From Streptomyces albogriseolus (GTDB taxonomy: Bacteria; Actinomycetota; Actinomycetes; Streptomycetales; Streptomycetaceae): a DNA stretch of 64,000 nt. Of the stretch, positions 16,476-24,133 are shown piece after piece. A model generated the notes under the pieces. It was not told where the DNA came from. It saw only the letters and a list, made by a program, of their open reading frames with translations, and searched no databases. Positions within the stretch are counted from its first letter, which is position 1. Every line of letters starts with the position of its first letter. The position numbers and the translations under genes were made by a program. Location of the stretch: contig BMVA01000006.1 in NCBI GenBank assembly GCA_014650475.1, positions 310,001-374,000 of the forward strand, in the 5' to 3' direction.

Positions 16476-17664
16476 TTGAGGAGATCCTTTCCGAAGCGCC
16501 CTGCTCGTGGGAAACGGACGAATGTTCTTGCCGGACGAATTCGGAAACGACTGGCGAGGAGAGGTACGCGCGGGCAACGGTGCGCAACCATGACAGTTCG
16601 CTCGCTCTGTCTCGGCCAGTGACGCCGAGGGGTGGATATTCAACTCCCCGCAGCCGTTCCCCATTTCGTGCGCTCTGGACGGCTGCACGCAACCAGCAGG
16701 CTTCCGCCACTGCGTCAGAGAGTTGCGCAACGACCCCTTCCTGACGGACGAACCTCCGGGCCTTTGTGTGCATGTCGACTGACACGTACTCGCGAAGCGC
16801 CAGGCAGGCATCCTCGATCTCGATGACGCACCGTTCCAGCCGGAAGCGGACACGCCACCTGCCTACAGATGTCGCCAGCACCACATACGGGGCTGCTTCC
16901 GTGAGCTGCACCCAGAGGGGACGCAGTTTCCGCAGGGTGCTCCACGCGGCGACGTATTCCACGGCGACGGAGAGAGGAGGCAAGCAGACGCCGACTGCGA
17001 CCGACAGGACGGTGGCTTGCTTGAGCGTTGTGGAGAGAAGGTTCTCCAAGGCTGGATAGCTGGTGCCGGAGGCAAGCTGAACCGTCACGAAGACGATGCG
17101 CTGGAGGGCGTACAGGCTTCCGAGCAGGGTTCCCAAGCCCAGAAATCCGAGGCCGGCCTTCCCCAGGAGAGTCCGGCTGTGGCGTACGCCGCCGAGGAAC
17201 AGCCATGTAGCGACGACCATGGCGATGCCGATGTACAGCGTGAAGACCGTCATGTAGAGGACGGGAAAGAGGGCGCCACGGCCCTCCCCAAGCCTGACGG
17301 GCCCTCCTGACGTCCAGTTGGCCAGGGCGTAGAAGGCGAGCATGAGGGGCAACGTCACGCCGGCGGCCACCAGCCGGGTGCGACTTGCCAGGCCCTGCGG
17401 TCGAACGACTGCGATGACGAAGTCGAGCAGATATGCCGCCGAGGTAACGCCGAGCAGGTGCTTCAGCAGCGGCGACAGCCTGGCGTCTGCGCCGACGGCG
17501 GCATCGACTGCCTCTTTGACCGGCGGAACCTCGAACGTCATGGCAGCCGCGAGAGCCACCAGGGTCAGCGCCAGACTTCGCTGCTTGCGAGAGTGCCGGA
17601 GGGACGGCAGTCGCCACACAGCCACCAGCCAGAGGACGCCGGCGATGAGGGTGGATGTACTCAT
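16465..17664 (-). CDS. MAB_1171c family putative membrane transporter
   Basis: A 399-residue protein with about seven N-terminal membrane segments (for example LIAGVLWLVAVWRL, LVALAAAMTF, TLPLMLAFYALANW, LYMTVFTLYIGIAMVVATWLFLGG, LSVAVGVCLPPLSVAVEYVAAW) and a soluble C-terminal region of about 150 residues containing IEIEDACLALREYV. This layout matches the MAB_1171c/DUF6545 family of unknown substrate. It lies between an ImmA-like gene, overlapping it by four bases, and the PAP2-like gene. A link to a peptide or lipid signal sensed by the XRE/ImmA pair is possible but unproven. Confidence 0.7.
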   Translation of the reverse strand: MSTSTLIAGVLWLVAVWRLPSLRHSRKQRSLALTLVALAAAMTFEVPPVKEAVDAAVGADARLSPLLKHLLGVTSAAYLLDFVIAVVRPQGLASRTRLVAAGVTLPLMLAFYALANWTSGGPVRLGEGRGALFPVLYMTVFTLYIGIAMVVATWLFLGGVRHSRTLLGKAGLGFLGLGTLLGSLYALQRIVFVTVQLASGTSYPALENLLSTTLKQATVLSVAVGVCLPPLSVAVEYVAAWSTLRKLRPLWVQLTEAAPYVVLATSVGRWRVRFRLERCVIEIEDACLALREYVSVDMHTKARRFVRQEGVVAQLSDAVAEACWLRAAVQSARNGERLRGVEYPPLGVTGRDRASELSWLRTVARAYLSSPVVSEFVRQEHSSVSHEQGASERISSNGN

Positions 17665-18215
17665 GAGCGGCGGTTCCTCCGTGGGTGGACCAGGGCGTCG
17701 TCGAGCCGCGCCACGGCACCGGACCGACCGCGTTCCCGGCCCGAGTGGGCAAGATCGTGAAAGAGCTCTCCCAGACAGGAGGCGGCCATCTCGGCGTCGT
17801 ACTCAGTCTCGCTGTCGTAGCTCGTCCGGCCGAGAGCGGAGAGCACGGCAGAGGGGTCGACCCCGTCAGGCAGGACTCCCACTAGAGACCTGACGACGCT
17901 CTCGTTGTTCCCGGCGTGCCCGAGCAGCAGGTGCGCTAGCTCATGGCGCACGATTTGCGCACGATGCCGCTCGCTGGTAGCCGCGACGTGAAAGACGTAA
18001 TCCCCGTGGTCGAACGAGAGGACCATTCCGCAGGGAGCGTTGGCCCCTCCGGTCTCAGGCAATTCGTGGAGGTGCAGGGGGCGGCCACGCTTGACGGCGA
18101 GCTGCCGGCATATTTCATCCACCGCGTAGGGATCGGATATCTCGACCCCCCGCAACTGCTCCTCACACAGTCGCCTCAGCTGCGCCTCTCTGCGCGCGAA
18201 TTGCCGCTTGAACAT
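17661..18215 (-). CDS. ImmA/IrrE-like metallopeptidase-type regulator protein
   Basis: A 184-residue protein with the zinc peptidase motif HELAHLLLGH near residue 91, preceded by a helix-strand region typical of ImmA/IrrE proteins (YAVDEICRQLAVKRGRPLHLHEL; GMVLSFDHGDYVFHV). Such proteins often cleave or inactivate a partner XRE repressor. The XRE gene lies about 180 bases upstream on the same strand, making it the likely partner. The 3' end overlaps the MAB_1171c-like gene. Active-site residues appear intact. Confidence 0.8.
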   Translation of the reverse strand: MFKRQFARREAQLRRLCEEQLRGVEISDPYAVDEICRQLAVKRGRPLHLHELPETGGANAPCGMVLSFDHGDYVFHVAATSERHRAQIVRHELAHLLLGHAGNNESVVRSLVGVLPDGVDPSAVLSALGRTSYDSETEYDAEMAASCLGELFHDLAHSGRERGRSGAVARLDDALVHPRRNRRS

Positions 18216-18395
18216 GGACGAGATCCTTGCTGTAGCCCCCGAATGAGCGCTGACACGGCCTGCGCTAACCGGAACCCACCATTCCGCGTGGTTCTAGCGG
18301 AGCTTTGCATAGGTACAGATGGTTGCCCAAGGCGATCTTGAAGATCCATGCGCGGCATACCAGTCAAATCCGCCCAGCAGGTGAGGGAGGTCACA

Positions 18396-18851
18396 TCACT
18401 CCCCGGGCTTGTCGAGCCCTTCCCACCGTCTCGCCTGATTGATCACATCCGTGATCATCCTCAAGCTGTCCGCCGAGAGGCCGTTGGCTCGAAGCGCAAG
18501 GCCGCGGACGTCGCTGTCGGCTACGGCCTCGATGAGTTCCATGGAGGCGCGCACCTTCTCGGCCTCCTCGGCGTCGTAGTCCGAGAAGAAGTACTGCTCT
18601 TTGACATGGAAGTGGCCGGCCAGTCGTTCCACCGTCGTGTAGGTGGGGTTGGACTTCGCACCGGTCCGCAGCTGCGAGATCGCACTCTCGGACACGGAGA
18701 TCGCCCGGGCGACCTCGGCATTGGTGTAGCGCTTGCCGGTCTCCGGGTTCGTCACGGTCTGGAACAGGTGGTTGAGCTTGTCGGCGAATGAGCGCCGAGC
18801 GTCGGCCGCGCCGCCGGGCGCCTCCGCCGGTCCGCTGGACTCCACCATCAC
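18396..18851 (-). CDS. XRE-family transcriptional regulator
   Basis: A 151-residue DNA-binding protein. The HTH is at about residues 42-75 (TNAEVARAISVSESAISQLRTG) and is followed by a helical region ending in DVINQARRW. It heads the minus-strand four-gene set and is divergent from the large rightward operon beginning after 18900. The intervening DNA carries operator-like inverted sites, so it may control both directions. The ImmA-like protein could relieve its repression. Confidence 0.85.
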   Translation of the reverse strand: MMVESSGPAEAPGGAADARRSFADKLNHLFQTVTNPETGKRYTNAEVARAISVSESAISQLRTGAKSNPTYTTVERLAGHFHVKEQYFFSDYDAEEAEKVRASMELIEAVADSDVRGLALRANGLSADSLRMITDVINQARRWEGLDKPGE

Positions 18852-18886
18852 CGACTCCTCTCATCTAGACGCCGACTCCGGACTGT

Positions 18887-18990
18887 ACTGCAGTGCAGTT
18901 CCCAGGACCAAAGGCCGAGACGCTTCACTTCAGTGTTGACAGACTGGGATCACTCTGGCGTAGGTTTTCGATCACAGCTTCACTGAAGTG
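18887..18990 (+). promoter_or_regulatory. Rightward promoter flanked by inverted operator-like sites
   Basis: A consensus -35 TTGACA (18936-18941) and -10-like TAGGTT (18961-18966) are separated by 19 bases, slightly long. The 10-mer CACTTCAGTG (18926-18935) abuts the -35 box, and its exact reverse complement CACTGAAGTG lies at 18981-18990, just after the -10. A further palindromic patch (ACTGCAGT) begins at 18887, nearer the XRE gene. The arrangement suits a repressor dimer at each side, possibly looping; the neighbouring XRE protein is the obvious candidate. From 18991 to 19204 I see no other feature. Confidence 0.6.
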
Positions 18991-19204
18991 TTGTGACGCC
19001 GACGGGGTGCGGTAAGCGCTCCTTGCCCGGCCGTCGTGGCCTACGTACGCGCTAGGACTCGCCCATGCTCGCTCCACCCCCGTCGCAGCAGCTCACGCGA
19101 CTTCTACAGGGTTTAAGAACCAACTCTGGACCTTGACGCGGAGCCGTGCGTATGTTCGTCGTCCCCCGCCGGGCAGACCGCCCGCGCGGACGAGCACAGG
19201 AGCA

Positions 19205-19291
19205 ATGACGTGCACAACCTCCGGGCCTCATAGGTCCCAGGACACAGCGACGGCGCCCGAGAGCGGCAACTCCCGGACGCCGGACGCTTAA
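19205..19291 (+). CDS. Possible 28-residue leader peptide
   Basis: A short ORF (MTCTTSGPHRSQDTATAPES and eight more residues) with a good site (acaggagca) before its ATG. It lies in the untranslated leader of the rightward operon, upstream of a hairpin and a second small ORF. It has no recognisable domain. It may be a true small gene, a regulatory leader, or chance. Confidence 0.3.
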   Translation: MTCTTSGPHRSQDTATAPESGNSRTPDA

Positions 19292-19332
19292 CGGCTGTAC
19301 CGCCCCGGCAAGGGCGGAGATCGCCACCATCA

Positions 19333-19368
19333 CCACGCTGATCCCTTCCACGGGGCGTCTCAGCGTGG
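19333..19368 (+). promoter_or_regulatory. Leader hairpin just upstream of a strong ribosome site
   Basis: CCACGCTGA (19333-19341) pairs perfectly with TCAGCGTGG (19360-19368) across an 18-base loop. It ends about eight bases before the AAAGGAGA ribosome site that serves the 48-residue ORF, so folding could influence translation of the operon. Confidence 0.4.
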
Positions 19369-19390
19369 CAACACCAAAGGAGATTCTTGC

Positions 19391-19537
19391 ATGCGCTCCG
19401 CCCTGCGCAAAAGGCCCTACCGTCCGGCCTGCGCGGCAGCTAGCTCCGCCTCGGCGCCTCAGCGCCCCGAGCCGGACCACACCATCCAGGCCCCCGCGAG
19501 CCGCCCCGCTCGCCCGCTTGCCGGGAGCGGACGATGA
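19391..19537 (+). CDS. 48-residue basic leader ORF coupled to the HTH_36 gene
   Basis: ATG start with an excellent AAAGGAGA site eight bases upstream. The product begins MRSALRKRPYRPAC and is rich in Arg, Pro and Ala, ending LAGSGR. Its stop codon overlaps the ATG of the HTH gene (ATGA at 19534-19537). The following gene has only a modest ribosome site of its own, so this ORF may drive its translation by coupling. No known domain; whether the peptide has a function is unclear. Confidence 0.5.
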   Translation: MRSALRKRPYRPACAAASSASAPQRPEPDHTIQAPASRPARPLAGSGR

Positions 19538-20433
19538 GCAGCGAAGCTCGCGAGTGGGTGTGGGAGCACAGCTCCAGCCGAGGGGCCGCGCGTCTGGTCC
19601 TGCTGTCGATCGCCGACCGGGTGGCCGACGACCAGTGCATCTCCTGGGCCTCCCTGTCCAGCCTGGCCAAGCGCACGCACGCCTCGGTCTCCACGGTCCG
19701 CGAAGCCATCGAACGCCTCGTCCTCGCCGGCGAGCTGGAACAGCTCGACGACCTGGTGGGCCCGCAGCGCAGCACGGTCTACCACCTGCCGCTCGCCGCC
19801 GAAGCAGTCGCACAGGCGCTGCGAGAGCAGCGGGAGGAAACGGGCGACACGGCGGTGCCGGACGAGCCCACTGGTCCTGCCAAGCTCCGGCTGTCGGCGC
19901 TGCGGCGGTGCGGAATCCGCCCGCGTGAGGTGCCGGAATCCCCCGCCAGGGTCCGGAAACCGGCAGTACCGGAAACCGGCAGGTCCAGGCGGAAACCGGC
20001 ACAGCGGCGTACCGGCCACCGGCACAGCGATGTACCGGCCACCGGCACACAGAACCGTAGTGAACCTGATTTGAACCGGAGGTACAGCAGTAGTGGTGGT
20101 GCTGCGGTCACCTCGGCTGCCGAGTGGCAGGTCGACCCTGCCACCCACACCTGGGCCCGCCAGCAGGGACACCTCGACCGCCTCGGCGAGCATGGCCTGC
20201 AGGCCGCCGACGCGAAGTGGCGTGCCCACCGGGCGGCCCACGCCCCGAGGCCGGCGGAAGCCTGGGCTGCCGACTGGCGAGCCTGGATCACCCGGGAACA
20301 CGCCCCCAACCGCCCGAACCTCTACGCCGTGCCCGGCCAGAACACCGCCGCGCCCGGTGGCATGACGCGGGCCGAGAAGCACACCGCCGCCCTTCTCGCC
20401 GCCCTGGACGAGCCGACCGGAACGGAGGGCTGA
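19534..20433 (+). CDS. HTH_36-type DNA-binding protein, candidate replication initiator
   Basis: A 299-residue protein. Residues 1-75 form a winged helix of the HTH_36 type (LVLLSIADRVADDQCISWASLSSLAKRTHASVSTVREAIERLVLAGELE). A Pro/Arg-rich, low-complexity centre encoded by iteron-like DNA repeats follows, then a C-terminal helical part (THTWARQQGHLDRLGEHGLQ; WAADWRAWITREHAPNRPN). Proteins like this are common near the replication or transfer genes of Streptomyces plasmids. The internal repeats recall linear plasmid pSLA2, where iterons lie within the rep1 gene. The replication role is an inference; a transcription regulator is the alternative. Confidence 0.6.
   Translation: MSSEAREWVWEHSSSRGAARLVLLSIADRVADDQCISWASLSSLAKRTHASVSTVREAIERLVLAGELEQLDDLVGPQRSTVYHLPLAAEAVAQALREQREETGDTAVPDEPTGPAKLRLSALRRCGIRPREVPESPARVRKPAVPETGRSRRKPAQRRTGHRHSDVPATGTQNRSEPDLNRRYSSSGGAAVTSAAEWQVDPATHTWARQQGHLDRLGEHGLQAADAKWRAHRAAHAPRPAEAWAADWRAWITREHAPNRPNLYAVPGQNTAAPGGMTRAEKHTAALLAALDEPTGTEG
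19953..20049 (+). repeat. Iteron-like direct repeats inside the HTH_36 gene
   Basis: Five direct copies share ACCGGCA. Two are CCGGAAACCGGCAG (19953-19966 and 19969-19982), a third is CGGAAACCGGCA beginning at 19990, and two identical 18-mers GTACCGGCCACCGGCACA lie at 20009-20026 and 20032-20049, spaced 23 bases apart. Spacings of 16-23 bases fit protein binding on related helix faces. The core CCGGAAACCGG also occurs in the divergent promoter region near 51530. Confidence 0.65.
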
Positions 20434-20435
20434 CC

Positions 20436-21149
20436 GTGGACCGCCGCGAAATCGCTGCCCTGCTGGCCTACATCGGCCGACTCGACCCCCGCAGCATCCG
20501 CACCGACGAGGGCGAGGCCCGCGACCAGCTCGCCCAGTGGCACGAGCTGCTCGGCGACGTGCCGATGGCCACCCCGCACGGCTGGGACGCCCGCGTCGCC
20601 GCCCGCCAGCACTACCGTACCTCGCCGTACCAGATCCAACCCGCAGACGTGGTCCGCCCCTGGGAGAGCTACCGGCGCGACCGCCTGGCCCTCCACTGGG
20701 ACCCCACACCGTCCGCGGACCCGGACGACCAGGCCGCCTGGACCGCCGAGCTGGTCGGCACCCGCCGTGCCGTCGCCGCCGGCATAGCGCAGCCCGCGTA
20801 TGCCCCGGCCATCACCAGCGGTCGCGACGGGATCGACCCGAGGCTGGAGGCGCGGCTGCGGGAGATCGGCTCCTGCATACCGCCCGCTGCCCGAGCCGCC
20901 CTCGCGCCCTACCGGCCCGCCCGAGCTGCCCGTGAGGCCGCCGTCGCGCAGGGGCTGCCCGACGCCCTGAGCGTTCGCTGCGGGTGGTGCCTGGCCCAGC
21001 CTGGCGAGCCGTGTCGCCGCCGCCGGATCGGCCCCAACGACGGGGTACGCGCCATCACGCCGCGCGCCACCCCGCACCCCGGCCGTGTGGACCTCGCCGC
21101 CCAGCAGGCCCAGCACGCCGAGCAGGCCCAGCAGCCCGCCCTGGCCTGA
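20436..21149 (+). CDS. Hypothetical element protein with a Cys-rich motif
   Basis: A 237-residue protein. The GTG start is three bases after the previous stop. The N-terminal half is helical (MDRREIAALLAYIGRLDPRS; VVRPWESYRRDRLALHWDP). Near the C-terminus a short zinc-binding-type stretch, CGWCLAQPGEPCR, is followed by a conserved PHPGR segment; the same module occurs in many Streptomyces plasmid and phage proteins. It probably binds zinc or DNA, but no function is established. Confidence 0.6.
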   Translation: MDRREIAALLAYIGRLDPRSIRTDEGEARDQLAQWHELLGDVPMATPHGWDARVAARQHYRTSPYQIQPADVVRPWESYRRDRLALHWDPTPSADPDDQAAWTAELVGTRRAVAAGIAQPAYAPAITSGRDGIDPRLEARLREIGSCIPPAARAALAPYRPARAAREAAVAQGLPDALSVRCGWCLAQPGEPCRRRRIGPNDGVRAITPRATPHPGRVDLAAQQAQHAEQAQQPALA

Positions 21150-21309
21150 CCGGCGCCTCCGGCGCGTGCATCCCGTCCGCTGCACCGCCGCAACCTCACC
21201 GTCCCGCACCGGATGCGGCGCACACCCACGCGCCGCAGCCGGCGCCCGACGCCGCACCCGCCAGGCACTGCGCCAGCCGGCCGGTGTGGCAGCACATCGG
21301 AGACTCGCC

Positions 21310-21951
21310 TTGCGCCACATCACCACCCACGACGCGCCGGCCACCGGCCTGCGCGGCATCGGAGACACCAGCTGGCACGTCCGCGGAGCGTGCCACGGCA
21401 TGGACGTCGAGGACGCCGACGCCGTGTTCTTCCCCGGTCCCCGGGATCACGAGGAGATCGCGGAGGCGAAGGAGCTGTGCGGCTGGTGCCCCGTCCGCCG
21501 CGCGTGCCTGGACTTCGCCCTGGAGAACGTCCTCAAGGAGGGCGTCTGGGGCGGGCTCACCGAAGCCGAGCGGCGCCCGCTGCACGACAACCTGCACCGG
21601 CGCCTGGACTACCGGCGTGTGACCGCCTTCTTCCAGGGACGCGACGTGCACCTGACGGAAGCCGAGCGGCAGGTGGCCATCGACCACGCCTACGTCCGAG
21701 GCTGGCAGCCCGACCGACTCGCCGCCGCCCTGCAGATCAGCCACAAGCACGCCCGCGACCTGCTCCGGCAAGCGGCCAACAAGGTCTTCGACCGGGACCG
21801 CAACTACGGCGTGCCCCGCTCCAAGAAGAAGCGGAAGAAGACCTCCAAGGCCAAGGGCACCCCCGCGCCCGCAGCTCCCGGCACTCAGCAGCCGACAGGC
21901 CGCCCGGCGGCGTCGACCCCGGCGCACGCCCCTCTCGGAAAGGCAGCATGA
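21310..21951 (+). CDS. WhiB-family iron-sulfur regulator with an extra C-terminal HTH-like region
   Basis: A 213-residue WhiB-like protein. TTG 21310 is chosen because of the ggaga site six bases upstream. The [4Fe-4S] ligands are in GAC, then LCGWCPVRRAC, followed by the G[VI]WGG turn (GVWGGLTEAER). After the usual Wbl core (about residues 20-90) there is an added helical segment near 110-165 (HLTEAERQVAIDHAYVRGWQPDRLAAALQISHKHARDLL) resembling an HTH, then a Lys-rich tail (SKKKRKKTSK). Element-borne Wbl proteins usually regulate element genes. The stop overlaps the DUF2637 gene start. Confidence 0.85.
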   Translation: MRHITTHDAPATGLRGIGDTSWHVRGACHGMDVEDADAVFFPGPRDHEEIAEAKELCGWCPVRRACLDFALENVLKEGVWGGLTEAERRPLHDNLHRRLDYRRVTAFFQGRDVHLTEAERQVAIDHAYVRGWQPDRLAAALQISHKHARDLLRQAANKVFDRDRNYGVPRSKKKRKKTSKAKGTPAPAAPGTQQPTGRPAASTPAHAPLGKAA

Positions 21952-23624
21952 CCCACCCTGTCCTCGCCTTCGGTGCTACTTCGGACCTCCCTCTCCTCCT
22001 CGCCGCCGCCGTGCCGGCCGCCCTCGCGCTCGTGCTGACCGCCTGGGCGATCCGGCGCCGGGGAACCCGCCCGCGGAAACGTCTCGGCGGCCCGGCGGTC
22101 AAGGTCGCCGCCGTCGCCGCCCTGGGCTGCACCGCCTACAGCGCCGACACCAGCTGGCGCTTCGCGGCCGACTACCTCGACATGGCCGGCACCGCCGAGC
22201 GCGCCGGCATGTTCGCCGCCGCCGAACTCGCCCTGTTCGCCACCGCGCTGATGGCACGGCAGAACCTCGCCGTCCAGGGCGCTCCCGGCCTGCCGGGCAC
22301 GCTGGTCTGGGTGATCACCACAGTGCAGGTGATCCCCGCCTACGCCGAGAGCGGCCCCATCGGCGGCACGGTCCGCGCCTTCGTCGGACCGGTCATGGCG
22401 GCGATGCTGTGGCACCTGGCCATGGGCATCGAACTGCGCCTGCGCACCCCGGGTGCAGCCTCGAACGGACTGCTCGCCGTCCTGGGCCGGGAGGCACGCG
22501 AGCGGCTGCTGTCCCGCCTGGGCATCGCCGCGCGGGACCGCGACGCCGCGCAGATCACCCGGGACCGGGCCACCGCCCGTGCGGTCACCCTCGCCGCCCG
22601 CCTCGCCGAGCGCACACCCGAGCAGCAGCAGAGCCGTCGCGGCCGGCGGCTGACGCGACGCCTGTCGAAGGCGGTCGGCAGGGCTTCGGTCGGCACCGAC
22701 CCTCACCAGCGGGCGCAGCTGCTCGACCAGCTCGCCGCTCGGCGACACGCGCTGGCGCTCGCCACGGTCCCGCTCCCTTCTCCCTGGTCCCCGGCGCACA
22801 GCAGCGCATCGGCGGCCACGGTCCCCGTACAGCCGACATCGGATGTGCCGGTCCCCGTCCCCGGTCCCGACGGTTCCGACGAGCCGGTCCCGGACCGAGG
22901 ACCGAGGGCTCCTCGGGGCTCCGTCCCCGAGAACCCGGAAGCCGAGGTCGACGCAAGGACCAAGGGCGACGCAACGGGAACGTTCGCGGGAACCAAGCCC
23001 TCTGAAGACGGTGCGGTCCCAGGGACCGTGCTCGCCGGACCGGGAGCCGCAGCGCGGGACGCAGCGGCCATGAGGACCGACCACAACACGCGAGAAGTGG
23101 CAGCTCAGGACCCGGATTCTCATCGGGGACCGGGCATCACGAAGTCGGGGACCGCGACCACCGAGGACCGAGGACCGACCGCCCCACAGTCCGGGACCGA
23201 GACCACCCAGGACCGAGGACCGACCGCCCCACAGTCCGGGACCGAGACCACCCAGGACCGAGGACCGACCGCCCCACAGTCCGGGACCGAGACCACCCAG
23301 GACCGAGGACACAAGGTCCCGCTTCGCCGGAAGCCGACCAGGACCTCCCGGACGAAGAACAAGGACAAGCGTGCACGGTCCCGCTCGCAGACGGAGCGCC
23401 AGGCACGCGAGCTGGGTGAATCCGAGCGCCAGCTTGTCCATGAGGTGCGTCCCCATGTGCCGGCTCTGCTCGAACGGGACGGCAACGGCGCGATCACCCG
23501 AGTGCAGCTGCGCGAAATCATCCGCCGCCAGGGCCTGACGGGTGTCGGTAACGACCGACTCGGCCTGGTCCTCCAGGAGCTGCGGAACGCGGACATCACG
23601 ACGACGAGGAGCACCGCCCGATGA
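21948..23624 (+). CDS. DUF2637 membrane protein with repetitive C-terminal region
   Basis: A 558-residue protein starting at an ATG that overlaps the WhiB stop (ATGA). The N-terminal 170 residues have about four membrane helices (PLLLAAAVPAALALVLTAWAI; MFAAAELALFATALMA; LVWVITTVQVIPAYA; VGPVMAAMLWHLAMGIEL), typical of DUF2637 proteins of Streptomyces mobile elements. A charged region with Arg-rich helices follows, then a disordered stretch containing 15-residue repeats (GTETTQDRGPTAPQS), and a C-terminal winged-helix-like domain (ERDGNGAITRVQLREIIRRQ; LGLVLQELRNA). Similar proteins have been linked to element transfer or spread, without firm proof. Confidence 0.75.
   Translation: MTHPVLAFGATSDLPLLLAAAVPAALALVLTAWAIRRRGTRPRKRLGGPAVKVAAVAALGCTAYSADTSWRFAADYLDMAGTAERAGMFAAAELALFATALMARQNLAVQGAPGLPGTLVWVITTVQVIPAYAESGPIGGTVRAFVGPVMAAMLWHLAMGIELRLRTPGAASNGLLAVLGREARERLLSRLGIAARDRDAAQITRDRATARAVTLAARLAERTPEQQQSRRGRRLTRRLSKAVGRASVGTDPHQRAQLLDQLAARRHALALATVPLPSPWSPAHSSASAATVPVQPTSDVPVPVPGPDGSDEPVPDRGPRAPRGSVPENPEAEVDARTKGDATGTFAGTKPSEDGAVPGTVLAGPGAAARDAAAMRTDHNTREVAAQDPDSHRGPGITKSGTATTEDRGPTAPQSGTETTQDRGPTAPQSGTETTQDRGPTAPQSGTETTQDRGHKVPLRRKPTRTSRTKNKDKRARSRSQTERQARELGESERQLVHEVRPHVPALLERDGNGAITRVQLREIIRRQGLTGVGNDRLGLVLQELRNADITTTRSTAR
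23148..23311 (+). repeat. 45-bp in-frame tandem repeat, about 3.6 copies
   Basis: Perfect units start at 23193, 23238 and 23283 (the last partial), with a diverged unit at 23148. Each encodes GTETTQDRGPTAPQS. The near-identity of copies indicates recent slippage or unequal crossing over, and copy number is probably variable between strains. Confidence 0.9.
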
Positions 23625-23812
23625 AGACCTGCCACCAGTTCAAGACGGTCCGCGCCGAGTACGAGCGCGAGATCGGATTCATGCTCGCTCACTCCGAGCG
23701 GTATGCGGGCAGGCCGGCGGCGAAGTCCAGCGCGAAGCAGGCAGCCTCGGCGAAACAGCGGATGGCCCGCGCGCTCAACAGCCACGTCGGACGCTGCCCC
23801 GAATGCGGCTGA
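23621..23812 (+). CDS. 63-residue zinc-ribbon-like small protein
   Basis: Begins at an ATG overlapping the DUF2637 stop (ATGA). The protein starts MKTCHQFKTVRAEYEREIGF and ends CPECG. Cys/His residues at both ends could bind a metal. It is basic and helical in the middle. Small proteins of this kind recur in Streptomyces elements; function unknown. Confidence 0.6.
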   Translation: MKTCHQFKTVRAEYEREIGFMLAHSERYAGRPAAKSSAKQAASAKQRMARALNSHVGRCPECG

Positions 23813-23896
23813 ACCGGCAAATCCCAGCACAAGGCCCGTATCCGTAAAGGTGGCCCGGCTCCACGCCGGGCCACCGCCCCGCTTAGGAGGTACGCC

Positions 23897-24133
23897 ATGA
23901 TTCCTCGTCCCCCTCGCTTTTCCGGGCCCACCACCGCCGAGGCCGGTGCCTGGGCGGACGCCTTGGTCCGCCGGCAACTCCTCCACGCCGTCGTCCTCAC
24001 GCCGACCGGGCAGTGGCTCGTCCAGGACCGTCCCAACAGACCGGTTCGCGTCCTTGCCAGCCCAGCCGAAGTTCTCGCGCTGGCCGCAACCATCCAGCAA
24101 CGCACCCGCTCTACGAGGCCCGAATCTCAATGA
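23897..24133 (+). CDS. Small hypothetical protein before mobC
   Basis: A 78-residue protein with a clear ribosome site (cttaggaggtacgcc) before ATG. It contains EAGAWADALVRRQLLHAVVLTPTGQWLV, a helix-strand-strand pattern. The stop overlaps the ATG of the mobC reading frame (ATGA). It is probably part of the mobilisation operon. No domain recognised. Confidence 0.6.
   Translation: MIPRPPRFSGPTTAEAGAWADALVRRQLLHAVVLTPTGQWLVQDRPNRPVRVLASPAEVLALAATIQQRTRSTRPESQ

Noticed and set aside
19100-19190. A second promoter (ttgacg ... tatgtt) upstream of the HTH_36 leader
   Set aside because: Spacing between the two boxes is only about 12 bases, too short for a normal promoter.
23148-23311. Regular repeats resembling a CRISPR array
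   Set aside because: The units are head-to-tail without spacers, stay in frame within the DUF2637 gene and encode a repeated peptide.
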